5,629 nucleotides of DNA, from positions 1-5,629 of the forward strand of contig CAIYYO010000208.1 in NCBI GenBank assembly GCA_903930485.1, read 5' to 3'. Numbering within the stretch: the stretch's first letter is position 1; each line of letters begins with the position of its first letter. This DNA comes from Methanobacteriota archaeon. Lineage in GTDB: Archaea; Altiarchaeota; Altiarchaeia; IMC4; QMZM01. Of this stretch, positions 5,624-5,629 are shown piece after piece. The position numbers and the translations under genes were made by a program. The notes beneath the pieces are model-generated. The model saw only the letters and a program-made list of their open reading frames with translations, did no database searches and was not told the origin of the DNA.

Positions 5624-5629
5624 AATATA

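Overview
The window most likely comes from an archaeon, probably an uncultivated, DPANN-like one. The evidence is indirect. Two translation starts (the Lrp-family gene and the transposase remnant) carry a GGTGA Shine-Dalgarno core exactly 6 nt before the ATG. The methyltransferase, the glycine-rich protein and the glycosyltransferase have no such core and instead have AT-rich TATA-like boxes about 20-29 nt before the ATG, as expected for leaderless archaeal transcripts. AGA/AGG and ATA codons are common. No rRNA, tRNA or lineage marker gene is present, so the assignment stays tentative.

Layout from left to right. (1) 42-1508, plus strand: a polytopic GT-C fold glycosyltransferase (ArnT/PMT-like, GT39-type) whose reading frame stays open to the window edge. 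(2) 1514-3403, minus strand: a large surface protein converging on it with a 5-bp gap. It has two N-terminal membrane segments, a glycine-rich repeat region with ISANG units, several N-glycosylation sequons and a Cys-containing C-terminal module. (3) 3447-4383: a complete IS481-like insertion sequence with 30-bp terminal inverted repeats starting TGT and a perfect 15-bp target duplication. Its transposase is broken by frameshifts and a stop codon. (4) 4389-5042, minus: a class I SAM-dependent methyltransferase of the type seen in surface-glycan loci. (5) 5116-5583, minus: an Lrp/AsnC-family transcription regulator with a possible operator/promoter at the right window edge. No gap longer than 300 bases lacks a gene or gene remnant.

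Taking out the insertion sequence and one target-site copy restores an older arrangement: Lrp regulator, methyltransferase, then only 33 bp to the start of the glycine-rich protein, all on the minus strand. The target duplication preserved both the last codons and stop of the methyltransferase and the sequence just upstream of the glycine-rich gene's probable TATA box, so the insertion damaged neither gene. The theme that best joins the non-mobile genes is cell-surface glycoconjugates: a sugar transferase acting at the membrane, a methyltransferase that may cap or decorate a glycan, and a large exported protein with sequons. That link is inferred from gene content and order. I found no clear new defence or mobile system; the most unusual object is the glycine-rich surface protein.
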